Below the pieces are notes generated by a model. The model was given only the letters and a program-made list of their open reading frames with translations, was not told where the DNA came from and ran no database searches. 38,643 nucleotides of DNA from Longimicrobiales bacterium (GTDB taxonomy: Bacteria > Gemmatimonadota > Gemmatimonadetes > Longimicrobiales > Gaopeijiaceae). The stretch spans positions 1 through 38,643 of the forward strand of contig JANQDZ010000060.1 in assembly GCA_028278645.1 (NCBI GenBank), read 5' to 3'. This document shows, in pieces, positions 32,150-38,643 of this stretch. Numbering within the stretch: the stretch's first letter is position 1; each line of letters starts with the position of its first letter. The position numbers and the translations under genes are program-made.

Positions 32150-33172
32150 ATGGGTAGAATAACCTCTCTATTCGCGCGAAAGGTCGTCGAGCAGGTCGAG
32201 GCCCCGGGGGACGCAGGGGCGTTGCTCCGTACTGTGGGTCTCGAGCGAGGGAGCGATGTCGATCCCTCGTTCATGATCAAGGACGATGACTATTACCGGT
32301 TCTTCGAGGAGGCCGCCGCCGCCGATCCGGATGCGACGACCCTCCCGCTCCGGGTGGGCGCGTCGATGCGGTCCGACGACTACGGGCCCTTCGGGTTTGC
32401 GTGGAAGTCCGCGCCCACCCTCCGAGGCTCATTCGAGCGTGCCGCGCGTTACGCCCTGGCGCTCACCAGCGTGGCGGGCTACGAGGTCGAAGAGTGCTTC
32501 GATGGCGCATTCATGCACCTTCACCGAGACGGGGAGCGACGGTTGGGCATGAGGCTCTCCAACGAGGCCACACTCGCAAGCATCGCCTCGATCAGCCGGG
32601 AGGTTTCGTCGCAACCATTCCGACCGGAATCCGTGTACCTCAAGCACGAGGCTCCGCCAGACACGGAAGGGCACGAGGCGTATTTCGAGTGCCCCGTCCA
32701 CTTCGGGTCCGACAAGGACGCGTTGCTGGTTTCCAGGCAGACACTGCTTACGCCGAACAAGCTGGGGGACGCCAGTATCGCGCACTTCTTCGATACCCTC
32801 CTGGCGGCCGAGGTCAGCAAGCTGGATGACGCGGCTCCGCTGGAGCGCCTGGTGCTCGATCGGGTTTCCCCGGCCCTGAGTGGTGGGGTCCCGGCGCTAT
32901 CGGACGTCGCCGGAGAGCTGGGCATGAGTGGGCGCACCCTTCAGCGGCGACTCTCGGAAGAGGGTCTCTCTTTCCAGTTGCTTGTGGACGAATCGCGGCG
33001 ACGCCTCGCCCTGCGCCTCCTCCGGCAGGAAGCAAACGTTTCGCTGACCGAAGTCACGTTCATGACAGGGTTCTCCGACCAGAGTGCGTTCACCCGCGCT
33101 TTCAGGCGCTGGACCGGGCAGACGCCCGGCGCTTTCCGCGCCGCTGCCATCGGGGGCGAGTCGTCCAGATAG
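32150..33172 (+). CDS. AraC family transcriptional regulator with arabinose-binding-like N-terminal domain (340 aa)
   Basis: Dimeric or monomeric activator with an N-terminal ligand domain of the Arabinose_bd type (about 20-200; LPLRVGASMRSDDYGPFGFA, LTSVAGYEVEE) and a C-terminal double helix-turn-helix (about 235-333; VAGELGMSGRTLQRRLSEEG, then VTFMTGFSDQSAFTRAFRRW and TGQTPGAFR). The ATG at 32150 has GGGGAG 8 bases upstream. This subclass (OruR/GadX-like) often responds to small aromatic or fatty compounds. It stands 101 bases before a same-strand three-gene unit (NmrA-like, DUF1772, SnoaL-like) and is its probable regulator. Confidence 0.93.
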   Translation: MGRITSLFARKVVEQVEAPGDAGALLRTVGLERGSDVDPSFMIKDDDYYRFFEEAAAADPDATTLPLRVGASMRSDDYGPFGFAWKSAPTLRGSFERAARYALALTSVAGYEVEECFDGAFMHLHRDGERRLGMRLSNEATLASIASISREVSSQPFRPESVYLKHEAPPDTEGHEAYFECPVHFGSDKDALLVSRQTLLTPNKLGDASIAHFFDTLLAAEVSKLDDAAPLERLVLDRVSPALSGGVPALSDVAGELGMSGRTLQRRLSEEGLSFQLLVDESRRRLALRLLRQEANVSLTEVTFMTGFSDQSAFTRAFRRWTGQTPGAFRAAAIGGESSR

Positions 33173-33273
33173 CCTTGGCGCGCAGGATCAAAGATCTGTC
33201 GCGCAGGGTCGAGAAGTGTCACGGCCAATCGGTCATCTTCCGCCTGTATTCCTCCAACCGAAGGGAGCAGGCG

Positions 33274-34125
33274 ATGAACACCTCACACACGAAACCTCGG
33301 GCCTCCATCGAGCATGTCCTTGTCCTTGGTGGGACGGGAAAGACGGGTCGTAGGATCGCAACCGGGCTCGGCGCGAAGGGCATCTCTGTCCGAGTTGGAT
33401 CACGCGGAGCGACGCCTCCTTTCGACTGGAACAACGAGGTGGGATGGGACGCTTGTCTGGAGGGCGTGGATGCGGCCTACATTTCCTACGCCCCCGACCT
33501 GGCGATGCCCGGTGCAACGGATGCCATCCGGGCGTTTGTGAACCGGGCGACGCGGAGCGGAGTCCGCCGACTCGTCCTCCTCTCGGGACGCGGCGAGCCC
33601 GAGGCGCAGGCGTGCGAACGCATCGTTCAGGAGAGTGGGGTCGAGTGGACCGTGGTTCGGGCGAGTTGGTTTTTCCAGAACTTCTCGGAAGGCGCGTTCA
33701 CCGATATGGTCCTCGCCGGTCAGATCACACTTCCGGTTAATGACGTTCAGGAACCCTTCGTGGACGCGGACGACATCGCCGAGGTAGCTGTCGCGGCACT
33801 GTCCGAGCCGGGGCACGCGGGCGAGGTGTACGAAGTGACCGGCCCACGCCTCATGACCTTCACCGATGTCGCCGCCGATCTATCAAAAGCGACCGGGCGT
33901 TCCATCGAGTTCGTCGAGGTCCCCCACGACGCTTTCATCGACGCGGCAAAGGAATCGGGTGCCCCGGGGGACGTGATCTGGATGCTCGATTACCTGTTCG
34001 CGACCGTGCTCGATGGCCGCAACGCCTATCTGACCGACGGGGTGCAGCGGGCCCTCGGCCGGGAGCCGTGCGATCTCGTCGATTACGCCCGTGGCGTGGT
34101 CTCGGCCGGTGGGTGGGCGTCATGA
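33274..34125 (+). CDS. NmrA-like NAD(P)-binding oxidoreductase (283 aa)
   Basis: Atypical short-chain dehydrogenase of the NmrA/ergot-alkaloid-biosynthesis type. Nucleotide motif VLVLGGTGKTGRRIATGL (about 15-32), then AYISYAPDLAMPG, VRRLVLLSGRGEPEAQACE, and TVVRASWFFQNFSEGAFTDM (active-site region lacking the classical YxxxK), then PFVDADDIAEVAVAALSEPG and VYEVTGPRLMTFTDVAADLS. The ATG at 33274 is preceded by AAGGGAG; upstream in-frame codons encode no domain. The stop overlaps the next start (ATGA). Members reduce quinones or small carbonyls or act as redox sensors. Part of the AraC-controlled unit. Confidence 0.9.
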   Translation: MNTSHTKPRASIEHVLVLGGTGKTGRRIATGLGAKGISVRVGSRGATPPFDWNNEVGWDACLEGVDAAYISYAPDLAMPGATDAIRAFVNRATRSGVRRLVLLSGRGEPEAQACERIVQESGVEWTVVRASWFFQNFSEGAFTDMVLAGQITLPVNDVQEPFVDADDIAEVAVAALSEPGHAGEVYEVTGPRLMTFTDVAADLSKATGRSIEFVEVPHDAFIDAAKESGAPGDVIWMLDYLFATVLDGRNAYLTDGVQRALGREPCDLVDYARGVVSAGGWAS

Positions 34126-34616
34126 CGGCGGTCTCCGTGGCACTCGTCGCCACCACCTTTCTCGTGTCGCTCGTGGCAGGGTTTGTGTTCGCCTTCGCAG
34201 TCGTGGTCATGCCCGGGATCCGCACACTCGACGACGGCGACTTCATCCGCGCGTTCCAGCGCATCGACCGCGTGATTCAGAGGGGCGATCCGCTCTTCGG
34301 GCTCGTCTTCATCGGATCGATCGTGTCTCTGCTCGCCGCGGTCGTCCTCGGCGTACCAGTCCTAACCGGACTAGAGCGGACGCTGCTGCTTTCCGCGGGT
34401 GGAATCTTTATCGTCGGAGTCCTGGTACCGACTGTTGCCGTCAATGTGCCGTTGAACAATCGGCTGCAGGGACTCGATGTCGCCGCTCTGAACCCCGAAG
34501 AGCGCAGCTCCGCTCGCCAGGCGTTCGAGCCCCGATGGAATCGCTGGAATCGCATTCGGACCGGGCTCGCCTGCGCGTCGGCCTCGCTGATGACAACCCT
34601 GCTCATCATCTTCTGA
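34122..34616 (+). CDS. DUF1772 (anthrone-oxygenase-like) membrane protein (164 aa)
   Basis: Four-helix membrane protein of the DUF1772 family: helices at about 4-30 (VALVATTFLVSLVAGFVFAF), 62-80 (LFGLVFIGSIVSLLAAVVLG), 85-110 (LLLSAGGIFIVGVLVP) and 145-163. Conserved VVVMPGIRTLDDGDFIRAFQ and VNVPLNNRLQ, plus a C-terminal RWNRWNRIRTG. The ATG at 34122 overlaps the preceding stop by 4 bases. Fungal relatives (anthrone oxygenase) oxidise anthrones to anthraquinones without cofactor; the bacterial role is unknown. Coupled to an NmrA reductase and followed by a SnoaL-like gene, which fits aromatic-compound detoxification. Confidence 0.88.
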   Translation: MTAVSVALVATTFLVSLVAGFVFAFAVVVMPGIRTLDDGDFIRAFQRIDRVIQRGDPLFGLVFIGSIVSLLAAVVLGVPVLTGLERTLLLSAGGIFIVGVLVPTVAVNVPLNNRLQGLDVAALNPEERSSARQAFEPRWNRWNRIRTGLACASASLMTTLLIIF

Positions 34617-34650
34617 CCCCTGCCCACGATTCCCACTGAGGAGGACTTCC

Positions 34651-35061
34651 ATGTCCCATCACGCCCAGGACCTCGTGCGCCGTCTGATTGGCGCCATCAA
34701 CAACCAGGACTACGAAGCTCTGCCTGACATCGTCGATCCTGAGTACGTGTACCGCGCGCCCGGCGAGGAGTTGAGAGGCGTCGCGGGCCTGGAGAGCCTC
34801 CTGACCTCCTATCATCGGGGTTTTCCCGATCTGGAACTCGTCATTGACGAGATGTTCGGAGACGAGGACCGGGTGGCGACAGCCTTCACATTCACCGGCA
34901 CCCACCTAGGGGAACTGATGGGTGCCCCCGCGACGGGCAAGCGCGTGTCGGTGCACGGGACCATCCACAGCCGCGTGGACGGCGGACGGATCGTCGAGGA
35001 GTGGGAGCTGCTCGATCTGGCGACGATGTACCAGCAGCTCGGCCTGGCGGAAGGTCACTAG
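34651..35061 (+). CDS. SnoaL-like polyketide-cyclase/ester-cyclase family protein (136 aa)
   Basis: Small cone-shaped alpha+beta protein of the NTF2/SnoaL type. Starts with HAQDLVRRLIGAINNQDYEA, then DPEYVYRAPGEELRGVAGLE, and HRGFPDLELVIDEMFGDEDR, followed by VATAFTFTGTHLGELMGAPA and the paired His/Asp/Glu pocket region SVHGTIHSRVDGGRIVEEWE. The ATG at 34651 has GAGGAGGA 6 bases upstream. 34 bases follow the DUF1772 stop, so it is likely last in the same operon. True polyketide cyclisation is not implied: many members have unknown small-molecule substrates. Confidence 0.9.
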   Translation: MSHHAQDLVRRLIGAINNQDYEALPDIVDPEYVYRAPGEELRGVAGLESLLTSYHRGFPDLELVIDEMFGDEDRVATAFTFTGTHLGELMGAPATGKRVSVHGTIHSRVDGGRIVEEWELLDLATMYQQLGLAEGH

Positions 35062-35154
35062 TGCGGCCCCCCGGACCACGGACTCCGCGACTTGTCCGGT
35101 TCCCACGAAGCAGGATCCAGTCTTCAAGGTTTGGGCCCATTTGAAAGGTTGTTG

Positions 35155-35190
35155 CCCCGCTTGGACTTACTGATCTGGGCGGGGTTCTTC
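35155..35190 (+). terminator. Weak hairpin followed by T-rich tail, between convergent genes
   Basis: GCCCCGC (35155-35161) can pair with GCGGGGT (35080-35086 on the same scale: 35180-35186), with an 18-base loop, followed by TCTT. It lies 94 bases after the SnoaL-like stop and just before the end of the minus-strand permease. Long loop and short T-tract make it uncertain. Confidence 0.35.
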
Positions 35191-35208
35191 GGTGACCGTG
35201 AGCGTCCC

Positions 35209-37845
35209 CTAGGCCAATGTCCTCACGGGATCGGACTGGGTGGCCCGGTGAGCCGGGAGCAAGCCGGCCAGCAAGGCCACGATCAGAAAAAGGGCACCGG
35301 TCCCCAGAAGGGTAGTCGGGTCCCAGACCGGTACCCAGGGGAGGGCGGACCGGGCCAGGATGGCGACACAGATGGCTCCACCAAATCCTATCAGGAGGCC
35401 CGGGACGACAAGAAAAAGAGTATCGGCCAGGACACTCCACCGTATGGAAACCCGGCTCGCGCCCAGAGCCATCCGAACACCGATCTCCCGTTCCTTTCTC
35501 CGGGTACGGTAGGCCACCACGCCGAACACCCCGGTGAGAGCTAAGGTCAGGGCAAGGAGGGCAAACCCGGCCAGGAGAAGGGTCGTCTGGCGCTCCGCCC
35601 AGAGGACCCAGTCCGTGGCTTCATCCAGCTCCATCTGGCCGAAGATGATGAGTCCCGGATTGACCTCCGCCACGCGGTCCCTGATGAGGGAGCCCTGGGA
35701 CGAAGTGGTTTCCCCGAAATAGACCACCAGACCCGAGGTAGCCGGTGCTCCCGGCCCCATAGGAAGATAGAACTGCTCCTGGACGCTTCGGCCCGGGCCG
35801 TCCTGGTGGACATCTCCGGCCACACCCACGATCTCCAGGGCGGGCTGATCGGGACCGACGACGGGATTCCTGGACCCGCGGGGGGAGTGTCGGATCCTCT
35901 GGCCGATCGGATTCTCCCCCGGCCACAGCCTTTCGGCCATGCCCTGGCTGAGGACGGCCACGGCCGCCCCCTCCCGAAGCTCATACGGGGTGGGTGACCG
36001 GCCCCTCAGGATGGGGATTCCCAGGGCGCCGAAGTAGTCGCCGCCGATGTTGTTCAGGACTGCCACCAGGTTCGAGGCCTGGGATGATCCCACGGCCTGC
36101 ACGGCCACTTGGTCTCCCGCTTCGAAGAACGGGAGAGTCTCGCCTAGGCCGACGGCGCGGACGCCCGATAGGCGGGAGAGCCGATCCATGATGCGGCTCA
36201 GCTGGATCATGCGGTCAGGAGCATCGGGATATTCCCAGGGTGGGATGGTGAGGCCCTGGGCCACCCGCCCATCGGTTTCGAACCCGGGATCCACGGCTCT
36301 GAGATCTGCCAGGGCCCGCATGCTGAGGCCTGCCATGAGGACTAGGAGGGAGGCCATGGCCACCTGGCCTCCGACAACAAACCGGCCCTGCCCCGTGATG
36401 ACCCGGGACCCGGACCCGGGTCCAAGCTTCCCCTCCGCCCGCGAGACACGGACGGCCGGAAGGAGACCCATGGCCAGGGAGGACACGAAGGCCGCCAGAA
36501 GGCACCATCCCAGGACCCTTCCGTCCAGGCCGAAGTGAACCCAGAAGGGGTGTTCCGGAGGGAGGAGAAGGGGAAAAACCCTCCCTGCCATGACGACCAG
36601 CGCAACAGCTCCGACCGCACCGAGGCCTGCCAGCACGGTGCTCTCTGCCAGAAGCTGACGGGCCAGCCGGCCCCGGCTGGCGCCCAAGGCGCTCCTGACC
36701 ACCATCTCTTCCCTCCGCTCTTCCCCCCTTGCCAAGAGCATCATGGAGACGTTGGTGCAGGCGATGAGCATGACAAGGGAGGTGGTGGCCAGGAGCACGA
36801 GAGAGGCGATGGCCAGCGCAGTCGGGACATCAGCGTAGCGAAGGGGATAGGCCGTGGCACCGATTCCCGTCTTGGTTCCTGGGAAATCCGCTGCCAACGC
36901 AGCAGTGATCCTCTCCCCCTCATCCCGGGCATGGGAGAGGGCGAAGCCCTCTCTGAGCCGGGCAATGGCGTCGAAGCCGTAATTTTCGGGATCGGCAGCG
37001 GACGGTCGGAAGGAAAGGGGAACCCAGAGGTCCGCTACCTCGGGGAAGTTAAAACCTCTGGGGGCCACTCCAACCACGGTCCGCTCCACGCCGTCGAGGA
37101 GGACCGTCGAGCCCAGGATATCCGAGCGGCCGCCAAAGCGACTTTCCCACAGGCGGTGGCTGAGAATGGCTACGCGGTCGGATCCCGGGGTTTCCTCCTC
37201 CGATGAGAAGTCCCGCCCCAGCGCGAGGGGTACCCTGAGAACCGAGAGGAATCCGGGGGAAACCACGGCCCCCTCGACGAAATCGGCCTGGTCCGAGGCG
37301 GAGAGGACGAAGCGTTCGTCGTCGAAGGCGAAGATTCCCTCGAAAACCCGGGTCTCGCTTCTCCAGCGGTGGAAATCCGGGAGGGCGAGATCCATGGTTC
37401 CCAATCCAGGAAAGGTCTCGCTGAGCTGAACCAGGCGGGCTGGTTCCCCATACGGCAAAGGCCTGAGGAGGAGGCCGTTTACGAAGCTGAAGATGGCTAC
37501 GTTCACGCCGACGCCCAAGGTGAGGGTCAACACCACCACGCCGGTGAATCCGGGTCGGCGCAGGAGCCCCTTCCTTACCCAGTGGAGGTCCTCCATTACC
37601 CCCGTGGTTCCCCCGATCCCGCCGACGTCCCTGAACCGATCCCACCGCATGGAGAATGCGGCTGTCAGGAGGTCTCCCAGCGTTCGCCAGACCAGGCGTA
37701 GCCTCCCGAGGCCCCGTGTCTGCGCCCACTCTTCCTCGAACATGGCCGCCATCTCTTCCCCATACCGGTCCCGGGAAGAGGGGGGTAGGAGGTGTAGCGC
37801 CCGTAGGTAGGCCCTTGCTGCAAGGCGGCCCGGGAAGGAGCCCAT
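35209..37845 (-). CDS. ADOP-type permease, PadR-linked (878 aa)
   Basis: Orphan FtsX/MacB-like permease downstream of a PadR gene. The ATG at 37845 (MGSFPGRLAARAYL) is chosen with AGGGG 6 bases upstream; a TTG two codons earlier overlapping the PadR stop is also possible. A cytoplasmic prefix of yet another type (LHLLPPSSRDRYGEEMAAMF) precedes VRKGLLRRPGFTGVVVLTLT. Signatures: VNGLLLRPLPYGE, LIACTNVSMMLLARGEERRE, VRSALGASRGRLARQ, and C-terminal RTRRKEREIGVRMALGASRV. The tail ends AHRATQSDPVRTLA. 2 bases separate it from the PadR stop, so they form a two-gene operon under the promoter at 38223-38251. Confidence 0.93.
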   Translation of the reverse strand: MGSFPGRLAARAYLRALHLLPPSSRDRYGEEMAAMFEEEWAQTRGLGRLRLVWRTLGDLLTAAFSMRWDRFRDVGGIGGTTGVMEDLHWVRKGLLRRPGFTGVVVLTLTLGVGVNVAIFSFVNGLLLRPLPYGEPARLVQLSETFPGLGTMDLALPDFHRWRSETRVFEGIFAFDDERFVLSASDQADFVEGAVVSPGFLSVLRVPLALGRDFSSEEETPGSDRVAILSHRLWESRFGGRSDILGSTVLLDGVERTVVGVAPRGFNFPEVADLWVPLSFRPSAADPENYGFDAIARLREGFALSHARDEGERITAALAADFPGTKTGIGATAYPLRYADVPTALAIASLVLLATTSLVMLIACTNVSMMLLARGEERREEMVVRSALGASRGRLARQLLAESTVLAGLGAVGAVALVVMAGRVFPLLLPPEHPFWVHFGLDGRVLGWCLLAAFVSSLAMGLLPAVRVSRAEGKLGPGSGSRVITGQGRFVVGGQVAMASLLVLMAGLSMRALADLRAVDPGFETDGRVAQGLTIPPWEYPDAPDRMIQLSRIMDRLSRLSGVRAVGLGETLPFFEAGDQVAVQAVGSSQASNLVAVLNNIGGDYFGALGIPILRGRSPTPYELREGAAVAVLSQGMAERLWPGENPIGQRIRHSPRGSRNPVVGPDQPALEIVGVAGDVHQDGPGRSVQEQFYLPMGPGAPATSGLVVYFGETTSSQGSLIRDRVAEVNPGLIIFGQMELDEATDWVLWAERQTTLLLAGFALLALTLALTGVFGVVAYRTRRKEREIGVRMALGASRVSIRWSVLADTLFLVVPGLLIGFGGAICVAILARSALPWVPVWDPTTLLGTGALFLIVALLAGLLPAHRATQSDPVRTLA

Positions 37846-37847
37846 GA

Positions 37848-38177
37848 TCAACCCCTGCCCTCGGCCAGGGCCCGCACCTCGGACCTACCCGCCAGATCCG
37901 TGAGGCGGATGGCTTCCTCCCTGAGGGCTTCCTCCCCTGCCGCGGTGAGTCCGTAGTATTGCCGCCGGGCGTCACCCGAAAGGTCGCTTTGCGGCCGTGG
38001 AACGGACTGAACCAATCCCTCACCCTGGAGCCGACCGATCAACCTGTAGAGGCCCCCAGGCTCCAATTCGAAGCGCCCCCCGCTCAGAACCAGAACTCTC
38101 TTTCGGAGTGCGTACCCATACAGGGGCTCACCTTCCAGCGCCAGGAGAACGAGGAAGGTTCGATGAGGCATGGACAT
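37848..38177 (-). CDS. PadR family transcriptional regulator (109 aa)
   Basis: Minimal winged-helix repressor. The ATG at 38177 (MSMPHRTFLVLLALEGEPLY) is preferred: AGGA lies 8 bases upstream and it falls downstream of a strong promoter; the longer frame (start 38240) would require translation of that promoter. Typical PadR core LVLLALEGEPLYGYALRKRV, recognition helix LEPGGLYRLIGRLQGEGLV (about 39-57), wing RRQYYGLTAAGEEALREEA. The C-terminal helix is short. Transcribed with the ADOP permease at 35209; likely autorepressor through the dyad at 38210-38243. Confidence 0.92.
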   Translation of the reverse strand: MSMPHRTFLVLLALEGEPLYGYALRKRVLVLSGGRFELEPGGLYRLIGRLQGEGLVQSVPRPQSDLSGDARRQYYGLTAAGEEALREEAIRLTDLAGRSEVRALAEGRG

Positions 38178-38209
38178 GGCGGAGATCCTGAAAGTAGATG
38201 CCCGAAGAC

Positions 38210-38243
38210 TAGATGTTAATAGACTATAGTCATACGGCATCTA
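38210..38243. promoter_or_regulatory. 34-bp symmetrical operator covering the PadR-ADOP promoter
   Basis: A nested dyad centred at 38226.5: outer arms TAGATG (38210-38215) and CATCTA (38238-38243), inner perfect palindrome GACTATAGTC (38222-38231). The inner palindrome contains the -10 element. A further TAGATG lies at 38195-38200, 15 bases from the outer arm. A classic layout for autorepression by a PadR dimer; binding is inferred. Confidence 0.65.
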
Positions 38244-38251
38244 TCTGGCAA
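38223..38251 (-). promoter_or_regulatory. Sigma70-type promoter of the PadR-ADOP operon
   Basis: On the minus strand: TTGCCA (38251 down to 38246), 17-base spacer, TATAGT (38228 down to 38223); each hexamer has five of six consensus bases. The predicted start near 38216 gives a leader of about 40 bases to the ATG at 38177. Confidence 0.75.
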
Positions 38252-38449
38252 GTAGCACGTTGGGAGTCGGGTTGTCGGGACCAACCGTTTCGGGAGGAAC
38301 TTCGTCGCCGATTCCCAGCCGGGAACGGCGGAGTCTGGGGACCGCTCGGAGCAACGGAACACTCTCTTCCTGAAGGCAACCTGGGTATTCTGAGAAGGAG
38401 GGATTTCATCACCGAGGGTGATCCCAACAGGCAACTGATTCAACTGTTG
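38244..38449. other. Intergenic region between divergent PadR genes
   Basis: About 200 bases with no gene. It separates the divergent promoters of the two PadR genes and shows no clear hairpins or repeats. Confidence 0.4.
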
Positions 38450-38479
38450 TTGACTTTCGACAATACCTCTTTTCATATT
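38450..38479 (+). promoter_or_regulatory. Promoter of the second PadR gene
   Basis: TTGACT (38450-38455) and CATATT (38474-38479) spaced 18 bases. The -35 has five of six consensus bases, the -10 four. The gene start is at 38517. Confidence 0.5.
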
Positions 38480-38481
38480 GG

Positions 38482-38496
38482 TGTCGGTATTCGACA
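38482..38496. promoter_or_regulatory. Inverted repeat, probable operator of the second PadR gene
   Basis: Perfect 5+5+5 repeat TGTCG-GTATT-CGACA just after the predicted -10, where the transcript would begin. CGACA also occurs in TTTCGACAATACC (38455-38467) beside the -35. Half-site TGTCG differs from the TAGACT half-sites of the other two PadR cassettes. Confidence 0.5.
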
Positions 38497-38516
38497 GCAA
38501 AGACTCGGAGGCACTC

Positions 38517-38643
38517 ATGTCCCCTTCCCCATCCAAGAGCCAACCCCACTCCCACGATGTGGTGCGCGGTACCCTAGATCTCCTCATCCTCAAAGCCCTC
38601 TCCCTCGAGCCGATGCACGGCTGGGCCATCGCTCAACGGTTGG
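38517..38643 (+). CDS. PadR family regulator, N-terminal part (cut by window end)
   Basis: Forty-two codons: MSPSPSKSQPHSHDVVRGTL then DLLILKALSLEPMHGWAIAQ, the opening helices of a PadR domain (LDLLILKALSLxPxHGWxI). Continues past the window. GGAGG lies 6 bases before the ATG at 38517. By analogy with the other cassettes, a permease gene probably follows. Confidence 0.9.
   Translation, partial: MSPSPSKSQPHSHDVVRGTLDLLILKALSLEPMHGWAIAQRL

Noticed and set aside
32950-34125. Polyketide biosynthetic gene cluster
   Set aside because: Tailoring-like folds are present (DUF1772, SnoaL, NmrA) but no synthase, acyl carrier or transporter genes are nearby.

Overview
GC-rich bacterial DNA (roughly 60% GC by eye) of a Gram-negative with an outer membrane: two TonB-dependent receptors, a DUF5916 outer-membrane barrel and a lipoprotein are present. 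Six large MacB/FtsX-like orphan permeases of the ADOP type (plus one dead copy), repeatedly paired with PadR regulators, point to Gemmatimonadota or Acidobacteriota. I favour Gemmatimonadota, but this is inference from gene content only. No rRNA, tRNA, transposase, CRISPR array or integrase gene was recognised.

Layout. (1) 1-7943: three tandem, translationally coupled ADOP permeases, the first cut by the window edge. (2) 8236-12801: a cobalamin island made of a B12 riboswitch, a DUF6580 membrane protein, a Dph6-like PP-loop ATPase, a leaderless BtuF-like protein, a second B12 riboswitch and a BtuB-like receptor. The first three genes overlap by ATGA. No BtuC or BtuD is present. (3) 12967-17896: a secreted S33-type alpha/beta hydrolase with a helical, TPR-like tail, divergent from a PadR-ADOP pair; two inverted repeats lie between them. 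(4) 17940-22494: a possible SPFH scrap, a CDGSH iron-sulfur protein, another ADOP permease on the minus strand, and a frameshifted leucine-dehydrogenase remnant. (5) 22651-29136: a strong terminator, a DUF5916 protein, a gene-poor 0.57 kb, then a small cysteine-rich secreted protein followed by a TonB-dependent receptor, suggestive of metal handling. (6) 29360-31966: a dead ADOP fragment, a GT1-type glycosyltransferase and a divergent lipoprotein. (7) 32150-35061: AraC regulator, NmrA-like reductase, DUF1772 protein and SnoaL-like protein. (8) 35209-38643: a minus-strand PadR-ADOP pair with a clear sigma70 promoter covered by a dyad operator, then the start of another PadR gene on the plus strand.

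The best-supported functional unit is the cobalamin island, where DUF6580 is the only candidate inner-membrane component. The regulatory highlight is the set of dyads in front of the PadR genes, two of which share the half-site AGTCTA/TAGACT. Several decayed genes sit in the spaces between intact cassettes, so the region looks like an accessory zone with turnover.
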